Shown one piece after another: positions 13,240 through 15,713 of a DNA stretch of 15,713 nucleotides; position 1 is the first letter of the stretch, and each line of letters begins with the position of its first letter. Where the stretch lies: positions 2,883-18,595 of the forward strand of contig FR893522.1 in assembly GCA_000434035.1 (NCBI GenBank), in the 5' to 3' direction. The stretch is from Clostridium sp. CAG:452. GTDB lineage: Bacteria; Bacillota; Clostridia; TANB77; CAG-508. The notes beneath the pieces are model-generated. The model saw only the letters and a program-made list of their open reading frames with translations. It did not search any database and had not been told where the DNA came from. The translations under genes were made by a program, and so were the position numbers.

Positions 13240-13923
13240 TTGTTATTGAGATTAGATTTTATTAATAACATAGTTAATAATGCAAAGAACAATAAATTTT
13301 TTCTAGAGGAGTTACAAAATAGCATAACAAAAAACAAATATTTTAATAGTGAAAAGGAGGATATACCTTTGACTAATCCTACTTATAATGAAAATAGAAT
13401 AATTACAAAATACAGAGACAAAATGCTTATTGAGAGAGCTAACATCTTAAATAATTATGCAAAACAAACATTAAATAAAGGAGAAATGTATTACATATAT
13501 AGTAAAAATTCTAAAATTATAGATGACTATAACTTATGTATCTGTAGAGAAGGAATGAGCCATGCTATTATAGAGATAAATAAAGCTAACCTACCAAACG
13601 AAGCTAAAATAGGAAGTGTGTTAAGAAAATTTGGTAATAGCTACATACTAGATGAAGAAGCAACCAAAGAGGTTGAAGAAAAAATATATAACATGAAAGC
13701 TGAATTATTAAAAGAACAAACAGAATATTTAAAAAGCAAAAGAATGGAAGGGCATATTTATGAAATGTCAGAAAATAATGGAGATAGGGCATGGCTATTT
13801 GATATTACAAGTGGCAGTAATGAAGGAGTAGAAGAAATAGATTTTGATATAGATTTGTTGAAAACTAGTAAAGAAGGAGATCTATTTATATACAAAAATG
13901 GGAAATATCAAAAATACCAATAA
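13240..13923 (+). CDS. uncharacterised protein with probable DUF3006-like domain
   Basis: The 227-residue protein has no signal peptide or membrane segment. Residues about 1-85 are Asn/Lys-rich and helical, with nothing I recognise. The part from LCICREGMSHAIIEI through ANLPNEAKIGSVLRK, GNSYILDEEATKEVEEKIYNM resembles the small DUF3006 domain (short strands, 'LP.....Gsvl', then 'D.eaT....e.i..l'). The C-terminus (WLFDIT, KEGDLFIYKNGKYQKYQ) repeats part of that pattern and may be a second, weak copy. DUF3006 proteins are often found near extracellular nuclease or ComEC-type hydrolase genes, which fits the EndA-like neighbour. The start TTG 13240 is 5 bases after AGGAG; TTG 13246 is an alternative. 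Function is unknown. Confidence 0.75.
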   Translation: MLLRLDFINNIVNNAKNNKFFLEELQNSITKNKYFNSEKEDIPLTNPTYNENRIITKYRDKMLIERANILNNYAKQTLNKGEMYYIYSKNSKIIDDYNLCICREGMSHAIIEINKANLPNEAKIGSVLRKFGNSYILDEEATKEVEEKIYNMKAELLKEQTEYLKSKRMEGHIYEMSENNGDRAWLFDITSGSNEGVEEIDFDIDLLKTSKEGDLFIYKNGKYQKYQ

Positions 13924-13930
13924 ATGCCAA

Positions 13931-13961
13931 TGCCAAAAGGGACGGGGAATTTTGACACAAT
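13931..13961 (+). repeat. REP-like palindromic repeat, copy 2
   Basis: TGCCAAAA, GGGACGGGGAA, TTTTGACA matches copy 1 at 30 of 31 positions. The G-to-A change breaks one pair of the stem. Like copy 1 it begins within about 10 bases of a stop codon (13923), and an AATAAAATT.ATAAA stretch and an ACCTCT-containing palindrome follow. Confidence 0.75.
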
Positions 13962-13981
13962 GAAACAGCAATAAAATAAAA

Positions 13982-14011
13982 TTCATAAACACACCTCTGT
14001 GCGAATACAAT
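13982..14011 (+). promoter_or_regulatory. candidate sigma-E promoter of spoIIID
   Basis: AATACAAT (14004-14011) matches the sigma-E -10 CATACAAT in seven of eight bases. TTCATAA (13982-13988) lies 15 bases upstream and resembles the TCATA-type -35. spoIIID is a sigma-E gene in Bacillus and Clostridium. Start of RNA would be near 14018. Confidence 0.5.
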
Positions 14012-14036
14012 TAAACAAATGTATTCGTATGGAGGT
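13993..14036 (+). promoter_or_regulatory. 17-bp hairpin closing the spoIIID ribosome site
   Basis: ACCTCTGTGCGAATACA (13993-14009) pairs with TGTATTCGTATGGAGGT (14020-14036), 14 normal and 3 G-U pairs, loop of 10. GGAGG (14031-14035), the spoIIID ribosome site, is inside the 3' arm. RNA started at the candidate sigma-E promoter would begin in the loop or later and lack the 5' arm. Confidence 0.65.
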
Positions 14037-14045
14037 TTTGCTTTT

Positions 14046-14312
14046 ATGAGAGGAGTTTCAATAGAGGAAAGAGCAGTAGCTCTAGCACAATATATAATAG
14101 ATTCAAAAGATACAGTACGTGGAGCAGCTAAAAAATTTGGAATCTCAAAATCAACAGTACACAAAGACGTAAGTGAAAGGCTAATACATATAAATCATGC
14201 ATTAGCAATAGAAGTTAGAAAAGTATTAGACGAGAATAAAGCAGAAAGGCACATAAGAGGAGGAATGGCTACTAAATTAAAATATAGCCATGAAAAAGAT
14301 ATAGCAGGTTAA
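14046..14312 (+). CDS. spoIIID: stage III sporulation transcriptional regulator SpoIIID
   Basis: SpoIIID is a small DNA-binding protein of the mother cell that activates or represses many sigma-E genes and helps the switch to sigma-K. The 88-residue product has SIEERAVALAQYIID, then the helix-turn-helix RGAAKKFGISKSTVHKDVSER (the usual ATVRxxAKxFGVSKSTVHKD pattern), then HALAIEVRKVLDENKAERHIRGG with the basic tail ATKLKY. The start ATG 14046 follows GGAGG (14031-14035); an upstream ATG at 14019 has no ribosome site and lies in the hairpin. The nearby candidate sigma-E promoter and the SD-closing hairpin both fit mother-cell-only expression. A terminator follows. Confidence 0.95.
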   Translation: MRGVSIEERAVALAQYIIDSKDTVRGAAKKFGISKSTVHKDVSERLIHINHALAIEVRKVLDENKAERHIRGGMATKLKYSHEKDIAG

Positions 14313-14342
14313 TATAAAAACGTAAATTTATTTATTAAATAA

Positions 14343-14374
14343 AAATTCCAAGAAAGTTTCTTGGAATTTTTTTA
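14343..14374 (+). terminator. spoIIID terminator
   Basis: AAATTCCAAGAAA (14343-14355) pairs with TTTCTTGGAATTT (14357-14369), followed by more T. The tip collapses to a small loop. It is a clear factor-independent terminator. Confidence 0.88.
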
Positions 14375-14378
14375 TATA

Positions 14379-14439
14379 CTATAATCGCTATTGCCTTTGA
14401 GATTTCCTCATTTCATTCAGAAACTCAAATCGGCGAGAA
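14379..14439 (+). repeat. 61-bp dispersed repeat, copy B
   Basis: Same orientation as copy A with one difference in 61 bases (A for G next to the GGAAA arm, which weakens one pair). It follows the spoIIID terminator and runs toward a gene on the opposite strand, so it has no gene of its own to lead. It keeps the TATAAT. If it is transcribed, the RNA would run antisense into the end of the zinc-ribbon gene. Confidence 0.85.
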
Positions 14440-14466
14440 GAAAAGCGTGGCAAAGCCACTTTTCTT
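14438..14466. terminator. hairpin after repeat copy B, probable terminator of the zinc-ribbon gene
   Basis: AAGAAAAG.GTGGC (14438-14451) pairs with GCCACTTTTCTT (14455-14466), one bulged base, loop of 3. On the minus strand it lies 8 bases after the zinc-ribbon stop codon and ends CTTTTCTT, so it can end that mRNA. Confidence 0.6.
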
Positions 14467-14473
14467 GTGCTTA

Positions 14474-14632
14474 CTAGAAATTATTTCTTCTTTGTTGTTT
14501 TCTTGCTTTTCTACATTCTGGGCATCTTACAGGATCATTTTCAAATCCTTTTTCTGCATAAAAAGCTTGTTCACCTTCTGTGAAAACAAATTCAGCACCA
14601 CAGTCTTTGCATGTTAATGTTTTGTCTGCCAT
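14474..14632 (-). CDS. small zinc-ribbon protein (52 aa)
   Basis: The 52-residue protein begins MADKTLTCKDCGAEFVFTEG and has CxxC at residues 8-11 and again at 37-40 (RCPECRKARK), a four-cysteine zinc ribbon. This matches the 'probable zinc-ribbon' family common in Clostridia, whose role is unknown; nucleic-acid or protein binding is likely. The end is basic (RKARKQQRRNNF). AAGGAGGT (14641-14648) is a strong ribosome site, 8 bases before the ATG. It is the only conserved gene here on the minus strand besides the putative toxin, and it is transcribed away from yabG. Confidence 0.88.
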   Translation of the reverse strand: MADKTLTCKDCGAEFVFTEGEQAFYAEKGFENDPVRCPECRKARKQQRRNNF

Positions 14633-14751
14633 TGTATAATACCTCCTTCTTAGAAATTCTAATTTAATTATTTTGACACAAATGATCCTATCTAAAAAGA
14701 AGGGTAAAAGTCTCTAATAAATTAAATTGGCTGAGCTTTACAACCATTCAC

Positions 14752-14780
14752 AGTATAACATTAAAAATGGTAAAAAACAA
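14752..14780 (-). promoter_or_regulatory. promoter of the zinc-ribbon gene
   Basis: On the minus strand TTGTTT (14775-14780), 17 bases, TATACT (14752-14757). RNA would start near 14745 and carry an untranslated leader of about 110 nt, in which AATTTAAT and ATTAAATT could form a closing stem. Confidence 0.55.
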
Positions 14781-14804
14781 TAGTTAAAAAAATAAAAATA
14801 ACGC

Positions 14805-14832
14805 ACATTTCGCCAAAAAGCGACATAAGATA
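14805..14832 (+). promoter_or_regulatory. candidate sigma-K promoter of yabG
   Basis: CATAAGATA (14824-14832) fits the sigma-K -10 CATAnnnTA, with AC (14805-14806) 17 bases upstream as the short -35. yabG is a sigma-K gene in Bacillus subtilis, which supports the call. No sigma-A promoter is seen here. Confidence 0.55.
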
Positions 14833-14864
14833 TACTAGCCAAAATATTTTTTGAGGTGATAAAT

Positions 14865-15686
14865 GTGAATATAAAAAAAGGAGATATAGTAGGAAGAAAA
14901 TCATATGGAAAAGATATATATTTTATAGTAAATCAAATTTTGACTACTACTAGAAATCATAAATTTGCAATATTAAAAGGATTAAATATTAGAATTGAGG
15001 CAGACAGCCCAATTGAAGATTTAGAAATAATAGGGAAAGATGAAATAATAAGTAGTATAAAAAAATACGATAGTTTTTTAGAAGAAAGAATAAAAAAAAA
15101 TAGAATCTATGAAAGCAATGAAAAAAACTTTACTAGGCAAAAAATATATTTAGGCAAAATATTGCATCTAGATGGTGACAGAAGATATAGTGATAAATCC
15201 GCAAAATACTATAATAAAGCAGGTTTAAATGCGATAGTAAAAAATGTACCAGAAAATAGGCAAGCAAGTATTGTAGTACCACTTTTAAAAAAATATAATC
15301 CAGATATATTAATAGTTACAGGGCATGATGCAATGCTAAAAAAAGGAACTAATTACAATAATATATATAATTATAGAAATTCGAGGCATTTTATAAATAC
15401 AGTAAAAGAAGCAAGAAGATGGGGATCTTCTTCAGATAAACTTGTAATATTTGCAGGCGCGTGTCAAAGCTTTTACGAAGCAATAATAGCATCTGGAGCA
15501 GACTTTGCATCATCACCGGGAAGGATTTTAATAGATTTCGTTGATCCATTAATTGTAGCAGAAAAAATAGCTATTGCAGATGAATGTAGATTTGTTACAA
15601 GCAATGAAATTTCAAGAGAAATAAAAGAAGGTGTAAAAGGAGTAAGTGGCGTTGGAGCCAGGGGAAAAAAGAAAATTATAGGTTAG
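14865..15686 (+). CDS. yabG: sporulation-specific protease YabG
   Basis: YabG (peptidase family U57) is made late in the mother cell and processes spore coat proteins; in Clostridioides difficile it also matures germination proteins. The 273-residue product starts MNIKKGDIVGRKSYGKD, the typical N-terminus, and has HLDGDRRYSDKS, DILIVTGHDAML (His 154) and IFAGACQSFYEAI (Cys 200), a probable His-Cys pair of a cysteine peptidase, then SPGRILIDFVDPL and SGVGARGKKKI. GTG 14865 is chosen because GAGGTGAT (14853-14860) precedes it properly; GTG 14856 lies within that ribosome site. The upstream sigma-K-like promoter fits its timing. Beyond the stop only 27 bases remain. Confidence 0.93.
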   Translation: MNIKKGDIVGRKSYGKDIYFIVNQILTTTRNHKFAILKGLNIRIEADSPIEDLEIIGKDEIISSIKKYDSFLEERIKKNRIYESNEKNFTRQKIYLGKILHLDGDRRYSDKSAKYYNKAGLNAIVKNVPENRQASIVVPLLKKYNPDILIVTGHDAMLKKGTNYNNIYNYRNSRHFINTVKEARRWGSSSDKLVIFAGACQSFYEAIIASGADFASSPGRILIDFVDPLIVAEKIAIADECRFVTSNEISREIKEGVKGVSGVGARGKKKIIG

Positions 15687-15713
15687 TAATAGTAATGTAA
15701 CAATAATGTAACA

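Noticed and set aside
14019..14045. Longer SpoIIID from ATG 14019
   Set aside because: It has no ribosome site, lies in the hairpin arm and adds residues (MYSYGGFAF) not found in the family; GGAGG fits ATG 14046.
15693..15713. Short direct repeat TAATGTAACA, twice at the window end
   Set aside because: Only 10 bases each in AT-rich intergenic DNA and cut by the window edge; too little to interpret.

Overview
The window is a strongly AT-rich piece of chromosome from an endospore-forming, clostridium-like Firmicute. The evidence is the sporulation genes spoIIE, spoIIID and yabG, a T-box leader in front of aspS, strong AGGAGG ribosome sites, TTGACA-17-TATAAT promoters, and near-exclusive use of AGA for Arg and GGA for Gly. 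The species cannot be named from the sequence. There is no phage, insertion sequence, CRISPR array or rRNA/tRNA gene.

Layout: 1-1023, the 3' end of a GdpP-type c-di-AMP phosphodiesterase gene; 1232-3450, spoIIE; 3451-3802, a compact convergent locus that looks like a type I toxin-antitoxin system; 3848-5836, a short T-box leader and aspS; 5887-8426, topB and a small membrane-anchored protein gene; 8431-8606, a structured RNA with a 5-codon ORF; 8699-10713, a DUF2974-type hydrolase and a LysR regulator; 10769-12314, terminator, repeat element and purA; 12334-13923, a secreted or anchored EndA-like nuclease and a gene with a probable DUF3006-like domain; 13931-14372, spoIIID with its control region; 14379-14780, a second copy of the 61-bp repeat and a small zinc-ribbon gene on the minus strand; 14805-15686, yabG.

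The most striking observation concerns the codon CGG. In all coding regions I can support, CGG occurs in frame exactly three times: once in the gdpP-like gene (909) and twice in spoIIE (2021 and 2922). At each of these the conserved protein continues only if the ribosome moves +1, and each time the tetranucleotide is CGGA followed by the correct glycine frame. Every other CGG in coding DNA straddles two codons. Arg is otherwise written AGA, AGG, CGT, CGA or CGC. This suggests that CGG is unassigned, or not decodable as Arg, and serves as a +1 frameshift signal, or that CGGA is read as a four-base glycine codon. Two proteins tied to sporulation and c-di-AMP would depend on it. The shifts fall on the GGGGH motif of DHHA1, a membrane-domain glycine of SpoIIE and the DGMGxG motif of its phosphatase domain. 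A systematic sequencing artefact cannot be excluded from the sequence alone.

Other points are: inverted-repeat 5' ends shared by the toxin and antitoxin RNAs; an ultrashort Stem I in the aspS T-box; a 61-bp repeat (60/61 identical) followed in both copies by a hairpin with different sequence but the same shape; and a 17-bp hairpin that would hide the spoIIID ribosome site in read-through mRNA but not in a transcript from the predicted sigma-E promoter. The window thus combines sporulation control (spoIIE, spoIIID, yabG), housekeeping translation and purine genes, and several RNA-level switches.
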